Source of the DNA: a virus
Reading direction: 5' to 3' (one strand)
DNA length: 23,746 nt
Virus record (IMG/VR): IMGVR_UViG_3300042197_000785
Coordinates: 1 to 23,746 of that record
Positions 6,939-15,876 of the stretch are shown here, one piece after another; the stretch's first letter is position 1; each line of letters opens with the position of its first letter. The translations under genes and the position numbers were made by a program. Under the pieces are notes generated by a model. That model ran no database searches. It was not told the origin of the DNA and saw only the letters and a list, made by a program, of their open reading frames with translations.

Positions 6939-9900
6939 AGCCACAAGACGCACTCGATAACAGCACATACCAGTCAACTCTAAAAAAGAAACAGCAACAG
7001 CAGGCTTCGCTGACGCCGCAACAAACGCAGCGGCTTGGTGAAATCAAGGCTCGTGCAGGCTGGATCCCACCAGACCAAGCGGTAGCACTCGCTAGAGCAG
7101 CCGCATCTGACGCTGCCGTTGACGCTGTTGCCGACATGAAAGGCCGTCAAATCATTGACGAGCAAGGATCAGATGAGGCCGAGGGCGGCTGGGCAAGAAG
7201 GTTTCTTTACAACCCACTGAAAGCCGCTTCGCGGTGGACGTTCGCTGGATTGAATTTTCTTCCAGAATTCGTGCAGGGTGGCATGGCACAGTTCGGCAAA
7301 CCAGGCGACACGCTGTTCCAAGACGGCTGGTTCACCGCAACATCTTTGGGAACAATGCTCAAGAACCCTGAGGCTCGCGGCCAAGGTTTCTTCATGTCTG
7401 AACAAGGACAAGAACTACAGGCTGAACGCGCAAGAAAATACCGCGGAACTATCAACGGTTCGGCGTGGACTGTTGGGCGAGCAGCAGCAAACTTGGTGTT
7501 CAAACCAAACTCGCTGCCATACAACACGATGTCTGGTGTCCTTGATGCGCTCGTTCTCATCAAAACCGACCCAACTGGTCCGGCAACAAAAATGTATAAG
7601 TACGCAACCAAAGGCAAATACACGGTTCCGCTTTTGGCCGCTGAAGAAACAGCTGGCATCCGTGCCGCACTGGAATCCGAGGCTGGCATCACTAAAAGTT
7701 TGGCTGGAGCTGTCCTAGACGGAAGCAAATTTGATTCGTTTGCTCGATCAAACCCACGAATGCAGTGGATGGTCAACTGGCTCACCAAAGAAAAAGATGC
7801 TTTGCGGATCGCAGAAAAGTTTGAATACAACCTTCCAAACGAACTTGTTGTCGCCCTATCTCAAGCAGATGATCCCGAAGTGGTCAAGGGAATCTTGGCT
7901 GCTGGGTGGACCGTTTCTCGTGGCGCACTCCCATCAGACATCCGACTTATCCAAGGCAATCGATTCACCAGCACTATCGGTGAACTCCTGGTCCAACGCA
8001 TGCCGCTTATTGACGGCGTACGAAAGTCACGTTATTTCACTACTGCCGAATCTGGTGCATTCAGTATCAACGGAACAGTTGACGACAACAAACAGGCGGT
8101 CAAGTCAATCGTGTCGTACCTGCGAACCGCAGGTGTCGATCAGGCTCGTGTAACACAGATAGCAAATCAGGCGCTGCGTTCATTTACCACGTCATCCACA
8201 ACGGCGTCACAGAAAAAAACGCTTGATCTGTTTGAGTCAACACTCAGAGAAGTAATGGATTTGGACGGCATTCCAAAAGAATCTATTGACGAACTTTTTG
8301 CTCGTGGCCGAGGTGGATTAGACAAAATTAGGCGTTATTTGCAAAGCCGCGCAGGTCGCCCGATTGACAACGGTTATGCGTCGTACATCTTGAACAAGAA
8401 CCGTGAATACATTCCGGACGAAGAAATTGACACGTTGCTTGGAAAACTTGGCGCTACTGGCGACTCCAAGTTGACGATTACTTCGCCGCTTGAACTGTCA
8501 GAACTTTTGGACAGGACGGTGATGATGCCGTCTATTCGTGAGGTTAGACGCTATACGCGCAACCCGTTGTTCCGTAATTTGCTTGGTGACAAGGTTGGAA
8601 AAATTCCTCTCACCGCTAAGCGAAAACTGCGTCAAATTGAAGTCATAACAGATCAGGCTGAATTCGATCGTTTGGGTGGCGAAATTAGTCAACTAATGAA
8701 AATCCGCAACCGGTCGGCCCAAGAAACAGAGGAACTGGATCGATTGAACCAGGCTCGTGCTGCTCTTATCAAGAAAGAAATGAAGCGCGTTATCACGCCA
8801 GAACAAAACGCGGCCATTGCAGCAATCGACCACATCCAAAACCAGCTGTGGAAGCCACTTGCTTTGGCTACTGGTGGTTATGTAGTGCGTAACTCGCTAG
8901 ACGCTCAAATCCGTATGGCGTTCTCCGATTTGCCATCAGTGTTCACTCATCCGTTTGAATACATCAACCTTGTCCTTGGATCTTCGAAGAAGATGACTTT
9001 ACGCATGGAAAACATTGCGAATGTGCGTCGTTCAGCAAAACCTGGTGAAGTGTTGGACGAAGGCGTTATCACTGTTGACGACTTGGTTGATGATGTGCGC
9101 AACGGGATGATGATTGACATGAGATCACAAGGTTTAGGTTCGCTTGATGTCGAAAACCACAAAATGGTTACAGGCGTATTTGACAACGTTGAACGAGGAA
9201 TGACCAACGGTTTGGAGCTGCATACCGATGGCATGGTCCAAAACATGCGTCGAACCAATGCCGAAACCCTAAATCGCGTAGTAGCACAAACACTTGCGGA
9301 ATACGGTTCTCCTAGCCAACAGGCCCGTGGGGACGCAGCTAATCGTGTTGTCAACATTTTGATGAAAGACGAAAATCTTCGCCGCGAAGTTGACGAATTG
9401 CATCAATTCGGGTTTGAGGTAACCAATCAGGCCACTGGTGCGACAGAACGCACACCAGGAATCCTTCTTTCTGGTTTACCCGATGATGAACTAAGGCAGC
9501 ATTATTACCAGTGGGCCATGCGAACAATGGTTGACAAAATTCAGGTTTTGACCGGAAACATCCCGGAAGCCCAATTTATGACAGCGTTTGGATACACGCC
9601 AATCACCGCTAAATGGAAAATGGTTGGCGCATTTGATGAAGGTGTGGAAAACCTCAAAATCCTTGAAAAAAGAACTGACCAACTTGTTGGTTCGCTAGTG
9701 CAGATTGATGACAACAACGTGGGGATCGTTACGCAAATACGAAATGCCGATACTGGCCAAGTAGTTATCGACCCGTTTGACGGTTCTGTGGTTGCTTTGG
9801 AGCGAGCAGTAGCAACAGTCCAGCCGGTACACCCGAACCAGTCTTTTGGATCGTTACTCGGTGATCGTGAAGCAAGAAAACTTCTCAACAACATGCCGGT

Positions 9901-11800
9901 TTCTGAGGATCCCAAGATCCCCGGTTTGCCGCCCGTTATCAAACGAGAACTATTGAAGACTGACCCGAAAGACAAGAACGCTTGGGACAGCGTGATGGAA
10001 ACCTACAATGCGGGAACTGACTGGTTCTTTGGCCGCCTGTACGCAAACATCAGCCGCAGGCTTGAACGCTCCCCCGTGTTTCGTGAGTTCTACTACCGAG
10101 AAGTGTACGACTATGTTGACCAACTGCGTCCAGAAGAAGCACAGAAGTTCCTTGACGATGTGCTGAAGGCGGCAAATGAGGCTGGAATGAAACCAGCCGA
10201 GTATGTCGGAGACAAGAAAATTTTGTCTGCTATGCAAAAGTCAACCAAAACTCAAGGCAACATCGGCCTGGAAGAACTTGATGATTACGCAAAATTCGTG
10301 GCACTCACCAAAACCAAGGAACTGTTGTACAACGTATCTTCCAAGTCAAACCTTGAGGATGCTTTGCGTATCATCATGCCATTCGCCCCAGCATGGCGCG
10401 AAATCATCACCACCTACACAGGATTCTTGCGTTCCAACCCGCTGAACGCAAGCCGATCCTTCCAACGGATCTACACGGGTGCCACTGGCGCAGACCCCGA
10501 TAACGATGGCCGAGGATTCTTCTATGAAGACCCAAACACCCAACAAATGATGTTCATGTTCCCAGCATCAGGAACACTTGCTAAAGCGTTGACCGGACTT
10601 GAAGCACCACTCGAAGCGCCTGTTCGCCGGTTCTCGCAAGGTCTACAAGTTGTTCCTGCGCTCGGCCCGATGGGTCAGATCGCCGCAAGCAAAATCCTGC
10701 CAATGGTTCCAGAACCAGAGTTCATCACCGAAATTATTCTGCCGTACGGATCCAAGGGCGTATCAACAGCGTTCAACCCGATGCCAGGCTGGTTGAATAA
10801 AGGTTTGCAGGCTTTGAGCGCACCAACAGGCGACCTCGGCACCGTGTTCGGCAACACCTATGTCGAAACATACCGTGCCCTATCAGCATCCGGCGACTAC
10901 GACCTGAACAACCGTGACGACCTAATCCAAATGGAGAAGGACGCCAAGTTCAAGGCCCGCATTTTGACTGCTTTCCGTGCCGCATCACAGTTCTTCGGCC
11001 CAACAGCTGGTGCAACCGAGTTCAAAATTGATACCGCTGAAGGTGATGTGTTCGTTGGTGAACTAATCAAAACTTTCTACGACATGCAAGCCAACCCGCA
11101 AATCGGGTACGACCGCGCCATCCCAACATTTTTGGAACAGTTCGGTGACGAAGTGGCATTGTACGTTTCGTCTAAGAGCAAGTCTGTTGCTGAGGGTTTG
11201 GAAGCAACAAAAGAGTTCCAGGATTGGGCCGACCAAAACGGTGAACTGGTTTCCGCATACCCGTCGGTTGCCCGCTATTTGGCTCCAGCAGGATCAGATT
11301 TCTCGTTCACTGTGTGGGATCAGCAAATCCAGCGTGGTGAGCGTGTCCGTCTATCACCGGACGAGATTCGTCGTTTGGCTCAGCAGCGCATCGGTTCCGC
11401 CATGTTTCGTGCCGCCCGCAAACAGGTTGGACCGTACCCGTCCGAGGAGGCCAAAGATCTGTTGAAACGGTATCGAGGCTTTCTGCACAAAAAGTACCCT
11501 GGTTTCCCGCTGGTCGCCGAGTTTGAGGTTGGCGCCTACTACAACCAGGTGGCTGAGTTGAAGGAAATGGTGTTAGATCGTCGTGTTGCTGGTGACGAAA
11601 CGGCGGAAGCGGTGAAACAGTATTTGATTGCCCGTGATGCCGCTATCCGTTCTGCTGGTACTACCGAGCAAGGGTTCCGTACTGCCCGTGACGCAGTTCA
11701 GCAGCGGGCAACTTTGGATGCTTTGGGTCTGTCGTTGTCGGAACGTATCCCGAACTTCGCTCGCATTTATGATCGCCTACTAGCATCAGAGGTTGAGTAA
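6935..11800 (+). CDS. Giant virion-associated protein (1621 aa)
   Basis: By far the largest gene. No catalytic motif is evident, and there is no signal peptide. The N-terminus has a Gln/Lys-rich stretch (KKKQQQQASL, 17-26) followed by helical, Ala-rich sequence and a conserved-looking NPLKAASRWTFAGLNFLPEF (93-112). Around residues 1130-1180, SKSNLEDALRIIMPFAPAWR and FLRSNPLNASRSFQRIY resemble a segment common in very large phage head and polyvalent-type proteins. Hydrophobic segments near 1210-1300 (AKALTGLEAPLEAP, QVVPALGPMGQIAASKI) could associate with membrane during ejection. Lying between portal and scaffold, it is best explained as an internal, ejected protein like those of podoviruses; a tape measure is less likely because no tail genes flank it. 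GTG start overlaps the previous stop. Confidence 0.65.
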   Translation: MKPQDALDNSTYQSTLKKKQQQQASLTPQQTQRLGEIKARAGWIPPDQAVALARAAASDAAVDAVADMKGRQIIDEQGSDEAEGGWARRFLYNPLKAASRWTFAGLNFLPEFVQGGMAQFGKPGDTLFQDGWFTATSLGTMLKNPEARGQGFFMSEQGQELQAERARKYRGTINGSAWTVGRAAANLVFKPNSLPYNTMSGVLDALVLIKTDPTGPATKMYKYATKGKYTVPLLAAEETAGIRAALESEAGITKSLAGAVLDGSKFDSFARSNPRMQWMVNWLTKEKDALRIAEKFEYNLPNELVVALSQADDPEVVKGILAAGWTVSRGALPSDIRLIQGNRFTSTIGELLVQRMPLIDGVRKSRYFTTAESGAFSINGTVDDNKQAVKSIVSYLRTAGVDQARVTQIANQALRSFTTSSTTASQKKTLDLFESTLREVMDLDGIPKESIDELFARGRGGLDKIRRYLQSRAGRPIDNGYASYILNKNREYIPDEEIDTLLGKLGATGDSKLTITSPLELSELLDRTVMMPSIREVRRYTRNPLFRNLLGDKVGKIPLTAKRKLRQIEVITDQAEFDRLGGEISQLMKIRNRSAQETEELDRLNQARAALIKKEMKRVITPEQNAAIAAIDHIQNQLWKPLALATGGYVVRNSLDAQIRMAFSDLPSVFTHPFEYINLVLGSSKKMTLRMENIANVRRSAKPGEVLDEGVITVDDLVDDVRNGMMIDMRSQGLGSLDVENHKMVTGVFDNVERGMTNGLELHTDGMVQNMRRTNAETLNRVVAQTLAEYGSPSQQARGDAANRVVNILMKDENLRREVDELHQFGFEVTNQATGATERTPGILLSGLPDDELRQHYYQWAMRTMVDKIQVLTGNIPEAQFMTAFGYTPITAKWKMVGAFDEGVENLKILEKRTDQLVGSLVQIDDNNVGIVTQIRNADTGQVVIDPFDGSVVALERAVATVQPVHPNQSFGSLLGDREARKLLNNMPVSEDPKIPGLPPVIKRELLKTDPKDKNAWDSVMETYNAGTDWFFGRLYANISRRLERSPVFREFYYREVYDYVDQLRPEEAQKFLDDVLKAANEAGMKPAEYVGDKKILSAMQKSTKTQGNIGLEELDDYAKFVALTKTKELLYNVSSKSNLEDALRIIMPFAPAWREIITTYTGFLRSNPLNASRSFQRIYTGATGADPDNDGRGFFYEDPNTQQMMFMFPASGTLAKALTGLEAPLEAPVRRFSQGLQVVPALGPMGQIAASKILPMVPEPEFITEIILPYGSKGVSTAFNPMPGWLNKGLQALSAPTGDLGTVFGNTYVETYRALSASGDYDLNNRDDLIQMEKDAKFKARILTAFRAASQFFGPTAGATEFKIDTAEGDVFVGELIKTFYDMQANPQIGYDRAIPTFLEQFGDEVALYVSSKSKSVAEGLEATKEFQDWADQNGELVSAYPSVARYLAPAGSDFSFTVWDQQIQRGERVRLSPDEIRRLAQQRIGSAMFRAARKQVGPYPSEEAKDLLKRYRGFLHKKYPGFPLVAEFEVGAYYNQVAELKEMVLDRRVAGDETAEAVKQYLIARDAAIRSAGTTEQGFRTARDAVQQRATLDALGLSLSERIPNFARIYDRLLASEVE

Positions 11801-11802
11801 CT

Positions 11803-12588
11803 ATGGCTGACGGAACGGAAGAAGTCGATACCGAATCGGGTATGTCCTGGGAAGAAATGTTTGGCGGTTTAGCCGGATCAACTTCAACAGGTGTTTTTAG
11901 CCCTGACTTCAGGTATGTGCGACGTGAAATCAACGGCCTAAACCCAAATCTGACATCTGCGCAACAGCAACAAATTGGCGCAAAAATGCAGCAGGTTGAA
12001 ATACCTAACGGACGCAAAACCTTCTACGAAGGTGAATACCTCGTCGACTCACAGGGATACATCACCCGCGCCCCATACGATCCACGTAAAGACGCATACA
12101 ACGTGTTGTTTGGTGAGATTGGTGACACCAGTCAGCGAGCATTGTTCTTAGATTTGTTGGCTTCCCGAGGCTATTACGGGACTGGAAAACCATCAGCAAC
12201 AGGGACATTGTCTAAAGACCGTACTGCTGTGGCAGAGTTTTTGGTTGCTGCAAACGCGGCAGGGTACACATGGGATTCGTATGTATCGCAGGTAGCAAGC
12301 CAGCCTGGTGGCGGTGTTCGTGGTGGTGGCGCCCGTTACCGAGTTTCTGAACCAGAAGACATTGAGGCGTACCTGCGTCAAGCATCGCTGGAACGTCTTG
12401 GCCGCACCATGACTAGAGCAGATGTTGATAAGGCTATTGCCGCAATTCAGGGCGAGCAGGCGGCTGGTGCTGCTCCTTCTCTTGGGGTTGCTGCTGAACA
12501 GCAGGTTCGCCAGTTGGAGCCGGAACGTGAACGGGCATACCGTTTTGCTCGGGCTATTGACATCGCTATGGGACAATTAGGAACCTGA
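11803..12588 (+). CDS. Conserved virion-region protein, unknown
   Basis: 261 residues, function not recognised. The first ~25 residues are acidic (MADGTEEVDTESGMSWEEMF). A central part contains GRKTFYEGEYLVDSQGYI and APYDPRKDAYNVLFGEIGDT, then a helical region RALFLDLLASRGYYGTGKPS, a glycine hinge (PGGGVRGGGARYRV) and a C-terminal helix (AEQQVRQLEPERERAYRFARA). It starts 2 bases after the giant protein and its TGA overlaps the next ATG. The three genes from here to 15280 form a translationally coupled set between the giant protein and the scaffold, suggesting a joint structural or ejection role. Confidence 0.7.
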   Translation: MADGTEEVDTESGMSWEEMFGGLAGSTSTGVFSPDFRYVRREINGLNPNLTSAQQQQIGAKMQQVEIPNGRKTFYEGEYLVDSQGYITRAPYDPRKDAYNVLFGEIGDTSQRALFLDLLASRGYYGTGKPSATGTLSKDRTAVAEFLVAANAAGYTWDSYVSQVASQPGGGVRGGGARYRVSEPEDIEAYLRQASLERLGRTMTRADVDKAIAAIQGEQAAGAAPSLGVAAEQQVRQLEPERERAYRFARAIDIAMGQLGT

Positions 12589-14279
12589 TGGATCTAACCA
12601 AACTCACCCCAGACCAGCTTGATGCCTACATCAAAGCATTGGAGGAAGCCCCGTATTCTCCGGGTGTCGGCTACCGCGTTCAATTTGAGGGACGCGTCAT
12701 GGTGCTTGATGCCACAGGTTTACAGGATGCCCTGAAGCAAGCAAATGATTTGGAGAAGGCCAGCCGCACTGGGTTGGGTGACATTGCTGGCGCTATCGGT
12801 GGTGGTGTCAGAGAGGCATTTACAACGTCACCAGAGGAGGCTGCCGCCAAAGCAACAAGGCGTGGTCAAACTGCTGAAACTAGGCGTCTATCCAAGCAGG
12901 CTGGGGCCTTCAAGGACCTTGTTTCTGCCTATGACAAGGCTGCTAAAAAGGTTGCGTCTACTGCCCAAGACATCAAGAAGGGCACTAAGAAGCCTTCTGA
13001 TTTGGTTCGTTGGGAAACTGAGCTTGTTAACGCTGAATCTGCATTGAACAAGGCCGGGTTGTTTGTGCAGGGTGACGGCAGGATCATCCAGCAAATGTCT
13101 GGTGGCGAGCAGCGTGTAGTTCGAGAACTACCCGGCATGGGCAGAAGTATCCCGCAGGGCGCATTTGGTGGAGCATCTGTTTCTCCGACCGATGACCAAG
13201 GTATGGGTCCTGAGGGTGCCGAGGTGACGCCAGTTGTCTCTAACAATGTTACGACAACATCTGGCACGACTGTAAACAAGCAGTCATCTGCTGCCCAAAC
13301 GGATTTCGTAAACCGCCAAATCAAGAACCGTGGACTGTCCGACACCCCAACCAACCGTAAGCGTTTGCGTGACGAGTTCAAGAAAATGTCGTCCTCTGAC
13401 GCTTGGCTTGAAACATTCAAACAGGACTACCCAAGCTACGCTGATTGGACATCCCAAGAGGTAGCCAACTATTTCGGGCAGGACTTCATCGATGTTTTGA
13501 TGGAAGTGTCACGACCTGATGTGGAATACAGCGACGACGAAATCGCTCGCATGGTTCGCCAAACCCAGTATTTCAACGCCACAAACAAGAACCAACAGGA
13601 TTTTGATAAGGCAACTGTTGGTGTGCAAAACCAAATGATTCAGACCGCTATCGACAACATTCGTTCGGCGTATGGTGATGTCCAGTTCAATGAGGCCGAT
13701 CTTCAGGCTCTTGGCCGCAAGGCTGCCCGCGACAAGTTGACCGGTGCTGGTTTGAAGCAGGAAGTGTTTCGTGCTGCTTTCCGTGCCCAGCCGACATCTG
13801 GTGTGCAGACGCAGGCATTGACTGGTGCCGAGGCTGACACAATCCAAGCGGTAGCCCGTTCGTTCGGTCGTTCAGCAACCAACGACGAAATCCAGTCAAT
13901 CCTTACCGGGCAGGCAACGAAGGATGGTCGCATGTTGACAAGCGAAATGTTCCGTCAACAGTTGCAGCAGGAAGCGATTGCTGCGTTCCCGCAGTTACAG
14001 AAGCAGATCGAGGCCGGGTTGTCATTGGAGACCATTGGTTCTCGTTACCGTTCGTACGCTGCCGAACTGTTGGAGAAGGACCCTGAGCAGATTGACATGT
14101 TTTCTGGCCCGTACTTGGATGCGTTTGGTTCCGCTCAAACCGGTCCAATGTCGCTTGGCGAATGGACACAGAAGGTGAAGTCGGATAGCCGTTTCGGTTG
14201 GCAGTTTACGAACCAGGCGAATCAGCAGGCTACGGACATTGCGTTGACTTTGGCTAGGGCGTTCGGGAAGGTGCAGTAA
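12588..14279 (+). CDS. Conserved virion-region protein, helical, unknown
   Basis: 563 residues, function not recognised. The N-terminus (LTPDQLDAYIKALEEAPYSP) leads into a short beta-like stretch (GYRVQFEGRVMVLDATG), then Lys/Ala-rich helices with coiled-coil character (about 85-150). A Thr/Ser/Val-rich linker (VVSNNVTTTSGTTVNKQSS, about 215-235) separates this from a largely helical C-terminal half. The C-terminal half carries repeated Trp/Tyr-containing helices (TFKQDYPSYADWTSQEVANY; GSRYRSYAAELLEKDPEQI) and ends in TDIALTLARAFGKVQ. The start has AGGA (12579-12582) 5 bases upstream and overlaps the previous stop. A two-domain structural protein of the head or neck is the likely role, from context only. 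Confidence 0.7.
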   Translation: MDLTKLTPDQLDAYIKALEEAPYSPGVGYRVQFEGRVMVLDATGLQDALKQANDLEKASRTGLGDIAGAIGGGVREAFTTSPEEAAAKATRRGQTAETRRLSKQAGAFKDLVSAYDKAAKKVASTAQDIKKGTKKPSDLVRWETELVNAESALNKAGLFVQGDGRIIQQMSGGEQRVVRELPGMGRSIPQGAFGGASVSPTDDQGMGPEGAEVTPVVSNNVTTTSGTTVNKQSSAAQTDFVNRQIKNRGLSDTPTNRKRLRDEFKKMSSSDAWLETFKQDYPSYADWTSQEVANYFGQDFIDVLMEVSRPDVEYSDDEIARMVRQTQYFNATNKNQQDFDKATVGVQNQMIQTAIDNIRSAYGDVQFNEADLQALGRKAARDKLTGAGLKQEVFRAAFRAQPTSGVQTQALTGAEADTIQAVARSFGRSATNDEIQSILTGQATKDGRMLTSEMFRQQLQQEAIAAFPQLQKQIEAGLSLETIGSRYRSYAAELLEKDPEQIDMFSGPYLDAFGSAQTGPMSLGEWTQKVKSDSRFGWQFTNQANQQATDIALTLARAFGKVQ

Positions 14280-15280
14280 TGAGTGACATCGGGCGCATTG
14301 AACCTGTTGAGTTTGAAATGTTGGCTGATCGTGAGACTCGTTTGGCTCGTGAAGCTGGCCAGATGGCGGTTGCTGAGCAGATGCGTTTGGATCGTGAGTT
14401 CCAGCAGCGACAAATTGATGAACAAACAAAACAGCGTCGACGTGACGCACGGACCACTATTGCCCAAGTCTTGGAAACCTACGGTCTTGGCGAACTGGCT
14501 GATTACACCTACAACGAAATCATCGTGAAAGAAACGGTAAACATCAACAACCCTGATGCTGTGGTGTTTGCGTTACGGGACCAGCCAAAGTATAAAGAAC
14601 GGTTTGCTGGAAACGCGGCCCGTTTGAAAAAGGGTTTGTCTGAGCTTGACCCAGCCTCATACATAAGTCTTGAGAACTCTTATCGTCAAACTTTGCGCGA
14701 CAATGGAATGGACCCAAACTTCTACAACAAACCTTCTGATTTTCGTGCTTGGATAGAAGGCGACGTTTCCCCTGCCGAGCTGAACCAGCGTGTTCAAGAG
14801 GGGTATCGTGCGGTTGCTGACGCCGATCCTGAGGTAAAGCGCCAGATGCGTGAACTGTACGGTGTAACCGAAGGTCAACTTGCTGGTTATTTCCTTGATC
14901 CTGAGCGCATGGCCCCGCTGCTTACTCGGCAGGTTCGTGCCGCCCAGATCGCTGCCCGTGGCGCAGAGCAGGCTGGCATCCAGTTGGCTGGCGGTTTGGC
15001 TGAGGAGTTGGCTGCCCGTGGCATCACCCAGGCTGAGGCACAGCGTGGTTTTGCTGAGATTGGCGCGTTGGGCGAGTTGAGGCAGGCGTTTGCTGGTGAG
15101 GAAGGTTTGACCCAAGAGCAGATCATTGGCGCCCAGTTCGGGTTTGATGTGGCTGCCCAAGAGGAATTGGCTCGTCGTCAACGTCGCCGTACCGCAGAGT
15201 TCGCTGGCGGCGGCTCGTTCGCTCGCACAACTGGCGCGACATCTGGTGCTATCTCAACAGCGGTAGGCGAAGCGCAATAG
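14279..15280 (+). CDS. Conserved virion-region protein, coiled-coil N-terminus
   Basis: 333 residues, function not recognised. Residues 15-60 form a charged, Gln/Arg-rich helix likely to be a coiled coil (EQMRLDREFQQRQIDEQTKQ). Residues 85-170 contain a distinctive segment, with LRDQPKYKERFAGNAARLKK and FYNKPSDFRAWIEGDVSPAE, which I recognise only as recurring in environmental phage head regions. The last third is an Ala/Gly/Glu-rich helical bundle (RGITQAEAQRGFAEIGALGE), and the end is Ser/Thr/Gly-rich. The start is a TAATG overlap with the preceding stop. It closes the upstream block before the non-coding leader of the scaffold gene. Confidence 0.7.
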   Translation: MSDIGRIEPVEFEMLADRETRLAREAGQMAVAEQMRLDREFQQRQIDEQTKQRRRDARTTIAQVLETYGLGELADYTYNEIIVKETVNINNPDAVVFALRDQPKYKERFAGNAARLKKGLSELDPASYISLENSYRQTLRDNGMDPNFYNKPSDFRAWIEGDVSPAELNQRVQEGYRAVADADPEVKRQMRELYGVTEGQLAGYFLDPERMAPLLTRQVRAAQIAARGAEQAGIQLAGGLAEELAARGITQAEAQRGFAEIGALGELRQAFAGEEGLTQEQIIGAQFGFDVAAQEELARRQRRRTAEFAGGGSFARTTGATSGAISTAVGEAQ

Positions 15281-15286
15281 CGTTTG

Positions 15287-15295
15287 TGCTATCGT
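15287..15295 (+). promoter_or_regulatory. Putative extended -10 promoter (TGCTATCGT)
   Basis: TG-C-TATCGT fits TGnTAnnnT and lies in the first bases of a 131-base non-coding leader before the scaffold and capsid genes. The box is nearly identical to TGCTATTGT at 16900-16908. No clear -35 hexamer is seen at 17 bases spacing. It partly overlaps a small hairpin (ATAGC / GCTAT). A dedicated promoter for the highly expressed capsid genes would make sense. Confidence 0.45.
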
Positions 15296-15411
15296 ACGAA
15301 TGTTCCAACAGGGACACCGCTGGAGAAGCCCCGCCTTCAGCGTGACAACAAGGGTGTAACTAGCAGCCATCATCGTCCCTCCGGCGGTGATGTGGGCGGA
15401 AGGAGTGGGTC
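15296..15411 (+). promoter_or_regulatory. Structured leader before scaffold/capsid genes
   Basis: Two hairpins can form. CGCTG (15318-15322) pairs with CAGCG (15338-15342), with an extra AAG/CTT helix above a GAG bulge. CATCATCG (15368-15375) pairs with CGGTGATG (15385-15392), with one T-G wobble. The second loop contains CCCTCC (15377-15382), part of which is complementary to the GGAG of the Shine-Dalgarno at 15398-15405. The leader could tune translation or mRNA stability of the capsid transcript. Pairings are visible; the regulatory role is inference. Confidence 0.4.
15398..15405 (+). promoter_or_regulatory. Strong ribosome-binding site for scaffold gene
   Basis: GGAAGGAG lies 6 bases before the ATG at 15412. 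It is one of the best Shine-Dalgarno sequences in the window and fixes the scaffold start. A second good site (AAGGA, 15866-15870) precedes the capsid GTG. Confidence 0.8.
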
Positions 15412-15861
15412 ATGTCAGACGCAAACATCGAGTTTGAGGACGAGCAAGTAGACCAACAGCCAAAGGATCCGGTACGCGCACACATGCGCAAACTGGAAGC
15501 CGAAAACAAGTCGCTACGCGAAGCAGCCCAGGCTGCCGAAACGTCGAAGCGGGAACTCATGTTCCTGAAAGCAGGGATCAACCCTGACGACCCGAAGGCA
15601 AAGTATTTTGTCAAGGGCTACGACGGCGAGTTGACTGTTGAAGCGATCCGACAGGCAGCCGAAGAAGCTAGTTACATTCCGAGTCAACGCAAGGAAATCC
15701 AGCAGGACGCAGAAGCGTTCAGCAGGGTGAACAGGGCAGCGACTTTTGGTGAAACCAGCGAACCCGTGGTCGACTACGCGGATAAGATCCGCAAAGCGAA
15801 GTCCCCTGACGAGGTGATGCAGATTTTGGCCCAAGCAAGGCAAGAAGCAGAAACCCTCTAA
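15412..15861 (+). CDS. Capsid scaffolding-type protein
   Basis: Predicted internal scaffold that guides coat-protein assembly and is lost before maturation. The call rests on the position directly upstream of the major capsid gene, on length (149 residues), and on an acidic, helical composition. The N-terminus is acidic (IEFEDEQVDQQ), residues 20-52 form a probable coiled coil (MRKLEAENKSLREAAQAAE), and FLKAGINPDDPKAKYFVKGY (51-70) is a segment typical of phage scaffolds. The C-terminus is a short helical segment (SPDEVMQILAQARQEAETL), a usual site for coat binding. The start is set by GGAAGGAG. It lies 15 bases before the capsid gene and probably shares its transcript. Confidence 0.75.
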   Translation: MSDANIEFEDEQVDQQPKDPVRAHMRKLEAENKSLREAAQAAETSKRELMFLKAGINPDDPKAKYFVKGYDGELTVEAIRQAAEEASYIPSQRKEIQQDAEAFSRVNRAATFGETSEPVVDYADKIRKAKSPDEVMQILAQARQEAETL

Positions 15862-15876
15862 CAAAAAGGAAATAAA

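Noticed and set aside
7207-7830. 207-codon open frame on the - strand
   Set aside because: It mirrors the coding strand of the giant virion protein and shows no independent coding signals.
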